Shown here: positions 54,060 through 63,467 of the stretch, in pieces
How the letters are laid out: each line of letters opens with the position of its first letter
Numbering within the stretch: the first letter of the stretch is position 1
DNA from: Acidobacteriota bacterium
Lineage (GTDB): Bacteria; Acidobacteriota; Blastocatellia; Pyrinomonadales; Pyrinomonadaceae
Length of the DNA stretch: 64,000 bases
Direction of reading: 5' to 3'
NCBI GenBank assembly: GCA_020199835.1
Contig: JAIVJV010000009.1
Span: 620,001 to 684,000, forward strand
The notes under the pieces: model-generated
Told to the model about the DNA's origin: nothing
Database searches by the model: none
Seen by the model: the letters and a program-made list of their open reading frames with translations, nothing else
Program-made: the position numbers and the translations under genes

Positions 54060-54923
54060 TTATTTACTTCGCAATTCGAGCAAAGAGATTTCAGGAGGGC
54101 ATCCGTATCTGATGGGAAGCACCACGGTCCCCAAGCCGCGATTAACGTAAATCTGCGTGTTTCCCTGGCGCCAGAGGCCTTTTAGCAGCCGTTTGCGTGG
54201 TCTCGCGGTGCTGCGTTCGCCGCGAATCGCGACCTGACCACCGTGGGTGTGACCACTCAGAACTAAATCCACCGAAGCACGCACTGCCCGGCGCAAAACG
54301 ATCGGATTGTGCGCCAGCAGGAGTTTCATCTCGTCTTTTCGCGCACCGGCGAGGGCGAGTGAAATATCTTCGAGTCCAACCATCGAATCGTCCACGCCTG
54401 CGAGCCAGAAAGCCGTGCCATCTTGTTCAAAACGCATGCCTTCGTTAATCAACACGGTGATTCCTTCGGCACGGAAAAGGTCGGTAATCAGGGCCGCATC
54501 CGTCCAGTGGTCGTGATTGCCGAGTACGGCGTAGACGCCGTAACGCGCTTTCAACTTCCCCAACATCTCCGCGCATGGGGCTGCGTAATGACGCTCCTTG
54601 GAGATGTAGTCGCCGGTCAGCGCGATAATGTCCGGCTGAAGGCGATTGGCCGTTTCGACTGCCCGCTCAATTTGGCTACGGTCTGAAAAAGGGCCGTGAT
54701 GAACGTCGGAAAGCTGGACTACGCGAAGTCCGTCGAAGGCTTGTGGCAGGCGATTGAGATAAATCTGTTTATGCTCGATCGTGAGCATGTACGGCTCGCT
54801 GAGCGCGGCGCGGGCAACGTGCGTCAGGCTAAGAGCCAGGGAACGTAACGGGGTTTCGGGTCGCTTAGTACCGCCGTAGGGCGCAACACGTCCGCGTTGG
54901 TTCCATCTGATGGGAGTAGCCAT
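54060..54923 (-). CDS. Membrane-type metallophosphoesterase (YaeI-like)
   Basis: A 287-residue calcineurin-type phosphoesterase with all metal motifs: LSDVHHGPFSD, ALTGDYISKE, VLGNHDHWTD, LLAHNP and LSGHTHGGQVAI. The close gene relatives are YaeI/YkuE proteins that act on lipid-linked phosphates. The N-terminus is basic and lacks a clear signal peptide. It lies just before pgsA and probably shares its mRNA, consistent with phospholipid metabolism. ATG 54923 is the likely start. Confidence 0.9.
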   Translation of the reverse strand: MATPIRWNQRGRVAPYGGTKRPETPLRSLALSLTHVARAALSEPYMLTIEHKQIYLNRLPQAFDGLRVVQLSDVHHGPFSDRSQIERAVETANRLQPDIIALTGDYISKERHYAAPCAEMLGKLKARYGVYAVLGNHDHWTDAALITDLFRAEGITVLINEGMRFEQDGTAFWLAGVDDSMVGLEDISLALAGARKDEMKLLLAHNPIVLRRAVRASVDLVLSGHTHGGQVAIRGERSTARPRKRLLKGLWRQGNTQIYVNRGLGTVVLPIRYGCPPEISLLELRSK

Positions 54924-55085
54924 TATTGTCGTTAGTTGATTCGACGCCAAGCCTGACAAAAAGCGTCATTTTTGGTGCGGCGCATTATAGAGACCTGTCT
55001 CAGCGGATGCAACCTCAAGCAAGAATACATGTTTTGCACGTGCTACTCAGGCTTGTGACATAATCGCGGTTCGCGCAAAAGTCCA

Positions 55086-56378
55086 ATGGAACCAGCACCT
55101 TCTCATCACCTCGATCCGACCGTGCTGATCGGCGTCGCCGTTATGTTGGTCGCCGCCAAGATTGCCGGCGAGATATTCGAACGGCTGAAGCAGCCGGGAG
55201 TTTTGGGTGAACTCGGCGCCGGCATCGTCCTCGGCAATCTCGTGCTTTTTGGGTTTACGGCCGCCGAACCGCTCAAGACAAACGCGACGATCGCGGCGCT
55301 GGCGGAACTCGGGGTGATCATTCTCCTGTTCGAAGTCGGACTGGAATCTGACCTGAAGGAGATGATGGAGGTTGGCTGGTCGTCGCTGCTGGTGGCGATC
55401 GTGGGTGTCGTGGCGCCGTTCTTTCTCGGATGGGCTGTGTCGGCATATTTCATTCCAGACGAGTCGCGGCTGGCCCACATCTTCATCGGCGCGACGCTGT
55501 GTGCGACAAGCGTCGGCATCACGGCGCGGGTTTTCAAAGATCTCGGAAAGCTGGCGACGCGCGAAGCACGAATCATTCTCGGCGCCGCTGTGATCGACGA
55601 CGTGCTTGGACTACTGATTCTCGCTGTCATCGCAGGCGCAATCAGAGCGGCGGCTACAGGCGGTGTGCTGTCGATGTTTGACGTCGGCCTGATCGCGGCG
55701 AAGTCGGTGATGTTTTTGATTGTTGCGATCGTGATCGGTCATTTTCTGATGCCGCGCGTGTTGCGCGGGGCCGGACGACTCGAAACGCGCGGCGTGCTGC
55801 TGACACTCGCGATCGCGTTCTGTTTGTTTCTCGCGTGGGCTGCGGCGAAGGTCGAGCTCGCGCCGATCGTTGGCGCTTTTGCGGCGGGATTGATTCTTGA
55901 CGAAGTTCACTACCGTCCGGCGGGCGGTCGCACCGAACGAGATCTGAACGACCTGTTGCAGCCTGTCAGTACAGTGCTGGTGCCGATCTTCTTCGTGTTG
56001 ATGGGACTGAAAGTCGATCTGCGGCTATTTGCACTTGTCGATATTCTCGGATTTGCCGCGTTGCTGACGATCGCAGCGATTCTCGGCAAGCAGGTTTGCG
56101 GTCTTGCGGTCGTTGAACGCGGCATCGATCGGCTGACGGTAGGTCTCGGAATGATTCCGCGCGGCGAGGTTGGTTTGATATTTGCTGGTATTGGAGCGAC
56201 GTTGATGTTGCCGAACGTTGCAGGCGTGAGTGAGCCCGTTATCGGTCCGGCTACTTTTGGCGCCGTGGTGATCATGGTTATCATCACGACACTCGTTACG
56301 CCCCTGAGTCTGAAGTGGTCGTTGGCCCGCAAGAAGCGCGCTCCGCGGCCCAAAGAAGCAGTGATCGAGGGAGACTAA
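55086..56378 (+). CDS. Cation:proton antiporter, CPA2 (KefB-type) family
   Basis: A 430-residue membrane protein with about 12 helices of the Na+/H+ exchanger fold: LAELGVIILLFEVGLESDLKE, LFIGATLCATSVGITARVF-like text (HIFIGATLCATSVGITARVF), ILGAAVIDDVLGLLILAVI with the double Asp, and IPRGEVGLIFAGIGATLM near the end. It lacks the C-terminal TrkA-N domain of KefB/C. It exchanges Na+ or K+ for H+. The start ATG 55086 is the first in frame. A small gene follows after 5 bases. Confidence 0.92.
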   Translation: MEPAPSHHLDPTVLIGVAVMLVAAKIAGEIFERLKQPGVLGELGAGIVLGNLVLFGFTAAEPLKTNATIAALAELGVIILLFEVGLESDLKEMMEVGWSSLLVAIVGVVAPFFLGWAVSAYFIPDESRLAHIFIGATLCATSVGITARVFKDLGKLATREARIILGAAVIDDVLGLLILAVIAGAIRAAATGGVLSMFDVGLIAAKSVMFLIVAIVIGHFLMPRVLRGAGRLETRGVLLTLAIAFCLFLAWAAAKVELAPIVGAFAAGLILDEVHYRPAGGRTERDLNDLLQPVSTVLVPIFFVLMGLKVDLRLFALVDILGFAALLTIAAILGKQVCGLAVVERGIDRLTVGLGMIPRGEVGLIFAGIGATLMLPNVAGVSEPVIGPATFGAVVIMVIITTLVTPLSLKWSLARKKRAPRPKEAVIEGD

Positions 56379-56383
56379 ACAAG

Positions 56384-56617
56384 GTGGGAACAAAGAAAGA
56401 TACGCACAAGGTTGGCGCGCCCGAGAAACGGCGCGGACAGCAGACCGGTTTCGCAGGCAATCCGGATCAGAACCGGCAAGAGGTCGATGACACGCCCGCG
56501 TTGCGCGGCGTTCGCAAGAAGGGGAACAAGATGTTCGCTGATCAGTCGCGACAACACACGGGCGATTCGGTTAGACCGAGTACCAATCGGCCGTCGACGC
56601 CGGGAATGAGGAAGTAG
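56384..56617 (+). CDS. Small basic, probably disordered protein (77 aa)
   Basis: From GTG 56384 with GGGAG eleven bases upstream. The product is rich in Lys, Arg, Gln and Gly (KKDTHKVGAPEKRRGQQTGF, NKMFADQSRQHTGDSVRPST) and has no hydrophobic core. It starts 5 bases after the antiporter stop. Similar hydrophilic proteins occur beside stress genes, but I cannot name it. Codon use is normal for the region. Confidence 0.5.
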   Translation: MGTKKDTHKVGAPEKRRGQQTGFAGNPDQNRQEVDDTPALRGVRKKGNKMFADQSRQHTGDSVRPSTNRPSTPGMRK

Positions 56618-56624
56618 TTCACCG

Positions 56625-58166
56625 TTACTGTTTTGCGCGAATGACCCAGGCGTTTTCGCCGCCGCGTACAGCCGGGCAATCCGGCGTTGATTTTTCGCCG
56701 GCGACGACGAATCCGCGTGGCAACGGGAAGCCTTTGCAAACGACCTGGTTCGGTGCGGGCACACTGATCTGCCACGCATTCGTCGTTACTGAAGCATCGC
56801 TACTGTTCGCGCAGACGAGTGATTTGACCTCGCCGGTCACGACGTAACCTGTCGGTATCGGCGCGCCCGCAACCTCACGACCATTCAACAACATGAACCC
56901 TTTGCAAAGAACTTCCCCTGGACCAGGCTTCTTGATGAACCACGCGTTCGTTTGAGCGCTTGATATCTTGCTGGGCGGGCAGTGGGCAATGAAACCTTCT
57001 TTTACGATGGCGAAATCTGTCGGGGCTTCAGGACCGCTGCATATCCAGCGACCTTCTGTTTGCGGAGCTTCCGTCGCGCGCGGAACCGGAATCGATCCCG
57101 GCGCGCCTGATGGACGTGTCGGGTCTGACGGAGACGTCGAGTCTGAAGCACGCGTCGGGTCCGAAGCGCGCGCAGCAGTGTCTTCCTTCTTCGTGATGCG
57201 CACGGCTACGCCGCTTTGGTCTATCACGTAACCACTGCGTGCTCGCACGACGAGTTGCGGACGATTCACACGCACCTCAACGGTTCGCGTTTCACCCGGT
57301 TTGCCTTGCGTGCGCGGGTAGTAGCCGATGCTGTATTCGTTGTGCAGTTCATCAACAATGCTCGCAATCGCGCGCTCGAGATCGCTGATGTCAAACGCGG
57401 GGTACACGCCGGTGCCGGCAGTACTCGCAAGCTGATGCAGAAACACGTCCGCGCGCTGGTAGTCCTGTTCGCTGAAACCGCTGCCTTCCGGCGGCGTGAA
57501 TTTCGCGGACGGCGAGTGCGCCTTCATGTAGTCGTAAGTGCTGAACTGCACTGGATAGATTAACGTGTCAGTGCGCGCAACCTGTTGCAGAGCTTTTTCA
57601 AACGTCGTGTTGCGGCTGTCGTTGTCAACGCCGTCGGTGAAGAGAATCAGCGCGGTTCGGCCTTCGATCTTCGCGAGATGTTTGGTAAGTACGAACTCGA
57701 TCGCGTCGTACACGCGTGAGTTGCCGCCGGGACGAGCACTGCGAATGGCCGCGCGCAACGCTTCGTGATCGCTCGTTGGTTCCGCGAGTACGTTTACGTC
57801 GGTAGAAAACGAAACGACGAGCGCGCGATCGTTTGGACGCATCTTGTCAACGAACGCAATCGCCGCTTCCTGGATGTCGCCCAGATCAAACAGCGCCGAT
57901 CGACTCGTGTCGATCACGATCGCAACAGTGAACGGATTTTCAACGGGAGCGAAATACGCGATGTCATGCTTGACGCCGTTTTCGTAAATCTCAAAATCGT
58001 CACGCCGGAGGTTGGGAACAAACTTCCCATCTCGCCCAATCACCAGCACGGGCGAGTTCACGAGCGACGTCTTCACGCGGATCACATCATCCGGCGCAAC
58101 CTCCTGCGCCCCCGCAGAGATAAACGCGAGCAGCACAAACATAACTATCGGCAGCGCCCTGTTCAT
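56625..58166 (-). CDS. Secreted VWA (VWFA-related acidobacterial type) protein with C-terminal Cys repeats
   Basis: A 513-residue product with a signal peptide (MNRALPIVMFVLLAFISAGA). A beta-strand region (VRVKTSLVNSPVLVIG-like DDVIRVKTSLVNSPVLVIGR) and a VWA domain from about residue 75 follow, with the MIDAS D-T-S-R-S in VAIVIDTSRSALFDLG. Residues about 330-365 are low complexity (DPTRASDSTSPSDPTRPSG). The last 140 residues hold three related units of the type C-K-G-F-x-L-x-x-G-x-x-V-A-G...C...N-A-W. The VWFA-related family is typical of Acidobacteriota; the function is unknown. ATG 58166 begins the signal peptide. Confidence 0.87.
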   Translation of the reverse strand: MNRALPIVMFVLLAFISAGAQEVAPDDVIRVKTSLVNSPVLVIGRDGKFVPNLRRDDFEIYENGVKHDIAYFAPVENPFTVAIVIDTSRSALFDLGDIQEAAIAFVDKMRPNDRALVVSFSTDVNVLAEPTSDHEALRAAIRSARPGGNSRVYDAIEFVLTKHLAKIEGRTALILFTDGVDNDSRNTTFEKALQQVARTDTLIYPVQFSTYDYMKAHSPSAKFTPPEGSGFSEQDYQRADVFLHQLASTAGTGVYPAFDISDLERAIASIVDELHNEYSIGYYPRTQGKPGETRTVEVRVNRPQLVVRARSGYVIDQSGVAVRITKKEDTAARASDPTRASDSTSPSDPTRPSGAPGSIPVPRATEAPQTEGRWICSGPEAPTDFAIVKEGFIAHCPPSKISSAQTNAWFIKKPGPGEVLCKGFMLLNGREVAGAPIPTGYVVTGEVKSLVCANSSDASVTTNAWQISVPAPNQVVCKGFPLPRGFVVAGEKSTPDCPAVRGGENAWVIRAKQ

Positions 58167-58227
58167 CTCTCTTACACCACCCGTTGATAATCCCCTGAAA
58201 GCACTACTGAGCTTACTTAAACGAGCA

Positions 58228-59076
58228 CTACTGAAACGCCGCGATGTGTTTGCGCACCCAGTGAGCAAATGAGATGGGCTTTCGTCCTGTCACCTGCTCA
58301 AACGTATCGGTAACGAGGTCTCCGCGTCCGGCGCGCATCGCGCCCATCAAATTCATCACCGCCTCCGCATACTCCGGCGGCATCCCGTTCAGCAACAGTC
58401 CCTGTTGCGCAACATCAGGCGGAACATCGACGAACTTTATCGGCTTGCCGAGCACCTCGGATAACACCGCCGCATACTCATCGCCGTTCATTGCCTTGTC
58501 GCCCGTCAACGTGTAGCCCTCACCTTCGTGACCGGTGGTTGTCAACGCCAGCACCGCAACAGCGGCAACGTCTTCGGGAGCGATCGAGGCCCAGCGTCCG
58601 TCAGCAGTGGGTTGATAAAACGCACCTTGCGTCTTGATCGTATCGGCCCAGAAGAGAATCGCGTTCGTCATAAAGTTGCCCGGGCGCAACATGGTCCATG
58701 CCAGACCGGAATCCATCAGATGTTTCTCAACCTGGCCGTGCCACTGCGAGATCGTGAGTACTGGACGATCTGCGCCGATTGCCGAGAGCTTGACGATGTG
58801 TCGCACGCCAGCCGTTTTTGCAGCGTCGATCACTTTCATCTCGAGATCGAAGCCGTTCAGGCTTGACGCTACAAGATAAAGTTTCTCTACACCGACGAGA
58901 GCTGCTTCTACAGATGCTGCGTTCTCGAGTTCAGCTTCGACAATCTCCGCTTCACCTTCAAATTGAGCGGCCTTGGCGCGATTGCGCACGAGCAGTCGTG
59001 GCCGCACACCGGCCGCAATTAGTTGTCGAGCGACCTCGCCACCGGTCGTGCCCGTTGCTCCCAACACAAGGATCAT
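58228..59076 (-). CDS. NmrA-like NAD(P)-binding Rossmann protein
   Basis: A 282-residue SDR/NmrA-type protein: MILVLGATGTTGGEVARQLI dinucleotide motif, IVEAELENAASVEAALVGVE, MDSGLAWTMLRPGNFMTN, and a C-terminal helical part with FVDVPPDVAQQGLLLNG. The active-site YxxxK of classical SDRs is absent, so it acts as an NmrA/QOR2-like oxidoreductase or redox sensor. ATG 59076 begins the Rossmann strand; the ORF to 59187 is an upstream extension. Confidence 0.88.
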   Translation of the reverse strand: MILVLGATGTTGGEVARQLIAAGVRPRLLVRNRAKAAQFEGEAEIVEAELENAASVEAALVGVEKLYLVASSLNGFDLEMKVIDAAKTAGVRHIVKLSAIGADRPVLTISQWHGQVEKHLMDSGLAWTMLRPGNFMTNAILFWADTIKTQGAFYQPTADGRWASIAPEDVAAVAVLALTTTGHEGEGYTLTGDKAMNGDEYAAVLSEVLGKPIKFVDVPPDVAQQGLLLNGMPPEYAEAVMNLMGAMRAGRGDLVTDTFEQVTGRKPISFAHWVRKHIAAFQ

Positions 59077-59222
59077 TATGTAGACCGTCCTTTTTTCGAG
59101 GGCAAAGCGGCGGCAGTAAGAGCAACACAGATTAAGAAGACGGAAGTTAGACGCACGAATGGCGTGACGAGGCTCATCGGCCAACACTCCTGTTGGGGAT
59201 CGGTTATATCCGCGGCAAAAAA

Positions 59223-60341
59223 CTATTCAACAACCCACGTGTCGCCGCTATGAATGAGTTTTTCCAAGCTGCCCGGGCCTGACTTCGCAATCGAAGCCTC
59301 GATCTGATCGACCATCATGTCTTCATACGTTGGCCGCTCGATGGCTCGGAAGATTCCGACCGGTTGCGGAAACTCCGGCTGCTCCATACGCGCCAGCATG
59401 AAAGCGACCGACGGATCTTGCAGATAGATATCGTGGACCAGCAAATCGTTTTCGGTGATTCCGTTTTCGCCGATCGTCACGATCTCCGGGTGCGCTCCGT
59501 TCATGCGGACGCCCTTGTTTCGCTCCTTGCCGAAGATCATCGGTTTGCCGTGCTCGAGATAGAGCACGCGATCGGAGCGAACGGTGCGTTCAGCGAAGTA
59601 GTCGAAGGCGTTGTCGTTGAAGATGTTGCAGTTCTGGTAGACCTCGATGAACGAGATCCCTTTGTGCTTCGCTGCGGCTTCGACGATCGTGCCGAGGTGT
59701 TTGACGTCGATATCGATCGAGCGCGCGACGAACGTCGATTCGCTGGCGATCGCCAGTGACAACGGATTGATCGGGTAATCGATCGTTCCCGAAGGCGTTG
59801 ATTTCGTCTTCTTGCCAAACTCGGAAGTCGGACTGTACTGCCCTTTAGTCAAACCGTAGATCCGGTTGTTAAAGAGAATGTAGTTGATGTCGAGATTGCG
59901 CCGGATAGCGTGAATGAAGTGGTTGCCGCCGATCGAGAGCGCGTCGCCGTCGCCGGTGATCACCCACACGCTGAGATCCGGATTCGCACACTTGATGCCG
60001 GTGGCGATCGCCGGCGCGCGCCCGTGAATTCCGTGAAACCCGTAGGTGTTCATGTAATAAGGAAAACGCGAAGAACATCCGATGCCTGACACAAACACGA
60101 TCTTCTCGCGCGGAATGCCGAGTTCCGGCATCACCTTCTGCACGTTGTTGAGAATCGCGTAGTCGCCGCAGCCCGGGCACCAACGCACTTCCTGATCGGA
60201 AACGAAGTCGGCTTTCTTCATTTGTCCCGGCGGCGGCGCAACACGTCCGGACACGGACGAACCCACGTCACTCTCAGCCGACACTACTTCGCCCACCAGT
60301 TTGTTTCCGTTTCCATTCTGACCATTGCTCTGTGTACTCAT
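59223..60341 (-). CDS. korB: 2-oxoacid:ferredoxin oxidoreductase, beta subunit (KorB)
   Basis: A 372-residue TPP-binding subunit: [20 protein letters not shown] with the Cxx[61 protein letters not shown] (Mg/TPP site) and [16 protein letters not shown]. With KorA it oxidises 2-oxoglutarate or a related 2-oxoacid to the acyl-CoA, reducing ferredoxin. It overlaps korA by 4 bases on the minus strand. Confidence 0.95.
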   Translation of the reverse strand: MSTQSNGQNGNGNKLVGEVVSAESDVGSSVSGRVAPPPGQMKKADFVSDQEVRWCPGCGDYAILNNVQKVMPELGIPREKIVFVSGIGCSSRFPYYMNTYGFHGIHGRAPAIATGIKCANPDLSVWVITGDGDALSIGGNHFIHAIRRNLDINYILFNNRIYGLTKGQYSPTSEFGKKTKSTPSGTIDYPINPLSLAIASESTFVARSIDIDVKHLGTIVEAAAKHKGISFIEVYQNCNIFNDNAFDYFAERTVRSDRVLYLEHGKPMIFGKERNKGVRMNGAHPEIVTIGENGITENDLLVHDIYLQDPSVAFMLARMEQPEFPQPVGIFRAIERPTYEDMMVDQIEASIAKSGPGSLEKLIHSGDTWVVE

Positions 60342-62200
60342 AAATACTCTTCAACCTTTCTCACGATCTCGCGGATCTGGAACGGCCGGCCTTTCACTTT
60401 CGAGAACGGCACCGCATCCACCAAATACTTCGCACGAATCATGGTGCAGAGTTGGCCCAGGTTCATCTCCGGAACAATCACGGTGTCAAATGCGGCGAGC
60501 ACTTCGCCGAGGTTGCGCGGGAACGGATTCAGATACCGCAGGTGCGCGGCCGAAACGCTCTTGCCCTCGCGTTGCATCTTCTCAACCGCGGAGCTGATCG
60601 AACCGTAGGTCGAACCCCAGCCCAGCACGAGCACCTTGCCGCTCTGTTCGCCCATCACTTCCAGGAGCGGAATGTCGTTGACGGCGCGATCGATTTTCTC
60701 CTGACGCAACTTGACCATCAGGTGGTGGTTTTCCGGATCGTAGTTGACGTTTCCCGTGATGTGCTGTTTCTCGATGCCGCCGATGCGGTGTTCCAAACCC
60801 GGCGTTCCGGGAAGCGCATACGGGCGCGCCAACGTTTCCGCATCGCGCGCGTAAGGCATGAACGTCGTCGGGTCAGTATGGAACTTCACTTCAATCTGCG
60901 GCAGCTCCTGCACTTCCGGAAGGGCCCACGGCTCAGCACCGTTTGCGAGATATCCGTCGGACAGATAAAAGACCGGAGACATGTACTTAAACGCGAGCCT
61001 CACGGATTCGATCGCCATGTGGAAACAATCAGCGGGCGTCGCCGGCGCAATTACGATCGCCGGACACTCGCCGTTTCGTCCCCAAACTGCCTGAAACAGA
61101 TCGGCCTGTTCCGTTTTCGTCGGTAAACCAGTAGACGGGCCGCCACGCTGAACATTAACAATCACGAGCGGCAACTCAGTCATCACTGCGAGTCCGATCG
61201 CTTCCTGTTTTAAAGCCACACCCGGACCAGACGTTCCAGTCAGTCCGATCTGACCTGCGAAACTCGCGCCGATCGCGGCGCAAACGGCGGCGATCTCGTC
61301 TTCTGCCTGAAACGTCTTCACACCAAAACTTTTGTGGCGCGAAAGCTCGTGCAGAATGTCTGACGCGGGCGTGATCGGATACGAACCGTAGAACAACGGA
61401 CGGCCGGAGATCTGTGACGCCGCGATAAATCCGAGCGCGGTGGCTTCGTTACCTGTGATCTTCCGATATTTACCGGGAGCGATCTGCGCTTTCTTGACGG
61501 TGAAGTGCGTCGTGAAGACTTCGGTGGTATCGGCGAAGTTGTAACCGGTCTTCAACGCGATCTCGTTGGCCTTCGCGAGTTCGGGACTCTTCGCAAACTT
61601 CGCGCGGATCCAGTTGAGCGTGTTTTCCATCGGCCGGTCGTAGAGCCAGTAGAGCACGCCGAGTGCGAAGAAGTTTTTTGAACGATCGATCTCTTTACGC
61701 GACAGGTCGACGTTGCCTTTCAACGCATTCATGTTGAGCGTCGTGATCGGCAGCTTGTGCACGCGATAACCGGCGAGCGAATTGTCGTCGAGCGGGTTGG
61801 TCGCGTAGTTTGCGTACTTCAGATTCTCAGGCGTAAAGCTGTCGATGTTGATGATGAGCGTGCCGCCTTCTTCGAGGTCTGGCAGGTTCACTTTCAGAGC
61901 CGCCGGGTTCATCGCGACGAGCACGTTTGGCTGATCGCCCGGAGTCTTGATGTCCTGGCTCGAGAAGTTCAATTGAAAACCGCTGACGCCGGGCAAACTG
62001 CCGGCAGGAGCGCGAATTTCTGCGGGGAAGTCCGGCAGTGTGGAGATGTCGTTGCCGACCACGGCCGAGGTATTTGTAAATTGCGTACCTGTCAACTGCA
62101 TGCCGTCACCGGAGTCGCCGGCGAACCGGATTGTTACAGTCTCGAGCTCTTCGAGATGTTTATCCGGCTGAGTGACAGGGGGTTCAATAACAGTGCTCAT
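60338..62200 (-). CDS. korA: 2-oxoacid:ferredoxin oxidoreductase, alpha subunit with fused gamma domain (KorA)
   Basis: A 620-residue subunit. The gamma domain (about residues 20-200) starts with [20 protein letters not shown]. The pyrimidine-binding alpha domain follows, with [58 protein letters not shown] and [20 protein letters not shown]. The C-terminal domain carries [10 protein letters not shown] and [14 protein letters not shown]. KorAB feeds electrons from the citric acid cycle into ferredoxin. Its start is ATG 62200; a tight gene pair with korB, probably sharing iron-sulfur demand with nifSU next door. Confidence 0.95.
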   Translation of the reverse strand: MSTVIEPPVTQPDKHLEELETVTIRFAGDSGDGMQLTGTQFTNTSAVVGNDISTLPDFPAEIRAPAGSLPGVSGFQLNFSSQDIKTPGDQPNVLVAMNPAALKVNLPDLEEGGTLIINIDSFTPENLKYANYATNPLDDNSLAGYRVHKLPITTLNMNALKGNVDLSRKEIDRSKNFFALGVLYWLYDRPMENTLNWIRAKFAKSPELAKANEIALKTGYNFADTTEVFTTHFTVKKAQIAPGKYRKITGNEATALGFIAASQISGRPLFYGSYPITPASDILHELSRHKSFGVKTFQAEDEIAAVCAAIGASFAGQIGLTGTSGPGVALKQEAIGLAVMTELPLVIVNVQRGGPSTGLPTKTEQADLFQAVWGRNGECPAIVIAPATPADCFHMAIESVRLAFKYMSPVFYLSDGYLANGAEPWALPEVQELPQIEVKFHTDPTTFMPYARDAETLARPYALPGTPGLEHRIGGIEKQHITGNVNYDPENHHLMVKLRQEKIDRAVNDIPLLEVMGEQSGKVLVLGWGSTYGSISSAVEKMQREGKSVSAAHLRYLNPFPRNLGEVLAAFDTVIVPEMNLGQLCTMIRAKYLVDAVPFSKVKGRPFQIREIVRKVEEYL

Positions 62201-62279
62201 TTCTTATTGTTCAGACCCTTTCGAATGATGATGGCCGGGGCGCGGCAAACATAGTATAGGTCATGTAGTGGCAGAAGTC

Positions 62280-63434
62280 TTATGGGATGTAAGGTGACAT
62301 TGCCGCAAGCTTCTCGATGATCTCCGGAAGCAAGCGCAGAGTCGTTTCCACGTCTGCGTCAGTGTTATATCTGCCGAGTGAAAAGCGAATGGAACCTTGT
62401 GCTGTGGTGTAGGGAACGTTCATCGCGCGCAGAGTTGCGGAGGATTCGTGCGTGGTCGAGTGACACGCTGAACCGGTCGAAACGCAGATGCCTGCTTCAT
62501 CGAGATGCGCGAGGATGTTTTGTCCTTCGACGTAATCGAAAGAAATGTTCGAAGTGTTTGGCAGACGTTTCGCTCGATCGCGCGTGCCGTTCACACGCGC
62601 GTTGGGAATCTGCTCGAGAATGCCGTCTTCGAGTTTGTTACGAAGCTTTTCAATGATGTCGTGGCAGTTATCGTACTGTGCGAGACGACACGCAGCTCCG
62701 AGTCCGACGATGTTTGGTACCGCCAATGTTCCCGCGCGACGCCGTTGCTCCTGCGCGCCGCCGATGATGAACGGCGCCAGCGAAATCTTGTTGCGCACGT
62801 AGAGCGCGCCGACGCCCTGCGGCGCATGCAGCTTGTGACCGGAAAGCGCGAAGAGATCCACGTCGCTCCTCTTCAAATCAATTGCAATCTTGCCGACGGC
62901 TTGAACACCATCAACGTGGAACAATGCCTGTGAACGTTGGCGCACGATCTGTCCGATTTCTTCAATCGGAAACAACACACCGGTTTCGTTGTTCGCGAGC
63001 ATCGTCGAGACCAACGCCGTGTCAGGCCGCAACGCCGAGCGTAGCTCTTCGAGATTCAATTCACCCGTTTCACTCACGCCCAGCCATGTGACTTCGTAAC
63101 CATCGTTCTCCAACAGCCGGCACAGATTGCGCACGGCCTCGTGTTCGACTTGCGTCGTGATGACGTGGCGTTTCGAAGGCTCAGCGGCGAGCACACCGCG
63201 GATGGCCCAGTTGTCTGACTCGGAACCACACGAAGTAAAAACTATCTCACTCGCATCCGCGGCGCCGAGCAGTTCCGCGACCTCTTCGCGCGCGCGTTCC
63301 ACGGCTTGTTTCATCTCCCGGCCCAGTGTGTGCGCTGAAGAAGGATTGCCGAAGAACTTACTGAGGTACGGTTGCATCGCTTCGAGTACTTCGGGCGCGA
63401 CTTGCGTGGTGGCGTTGTTATCGAGATAGATCAT
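62280..63434 (-). CDS. nifS: Cysteine desulfurase, NifS/IscS family
   Basis: The 384-residue product starts MIYLDNNATTQVAPEVLEAM and has FTSCGSESDNWAIRG, HVDGVQAVGKIAID, the PLP lysine in SGHKLHAPQGVGALYVR and the cysteine loop STGSACHSTTHESSATL. It removes sulfur from cysteine for Fe-S assembly. The desulfurase and the NifU-type scaffold upstream (33 bases) form the NifSU pair. A regular NifS layout; nitrogenase genes are not visible, so the use is general Fe-S synthesis. Confidence 0.95.
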   Translation of the reverse strand: MIYLDNNATTQVAPEVLEAMQPYLSKFFGNPSSAHTLGREMKQAVERAREEVAELLGAADASEIVFTSCGSESDNWAIRGVLAAEPSKRHVITTQVEHEAVRNLCRLLENDGYEVTWLGVSETGELNLEELRSALRPDTALVSTMLANNETGVLFPIEEIGQIVRQRSQALFHVDGVQAVGKIAIDLKRSDVDLFALSGHKLHAPQGVGALYVRNKISLAPFIIGGAQEQRRRAGTLAVPNIVGLGAACRLAQYDNCHDIIEKLRNKLEDGILEQIPNARVNGTRDRAKRLPNTSNISFDYVEGQNILAHLDEAGICVSTGSACHSTTHESSATLRAMNVPYTTAQGSIRFSLGRYNTDADVETTLRLLPEIIEKLAAMSPYIP

Positions 63435-63467
63435 GTTGGTTCTTTGTGCTTTGTACTTTGCGGTTTG

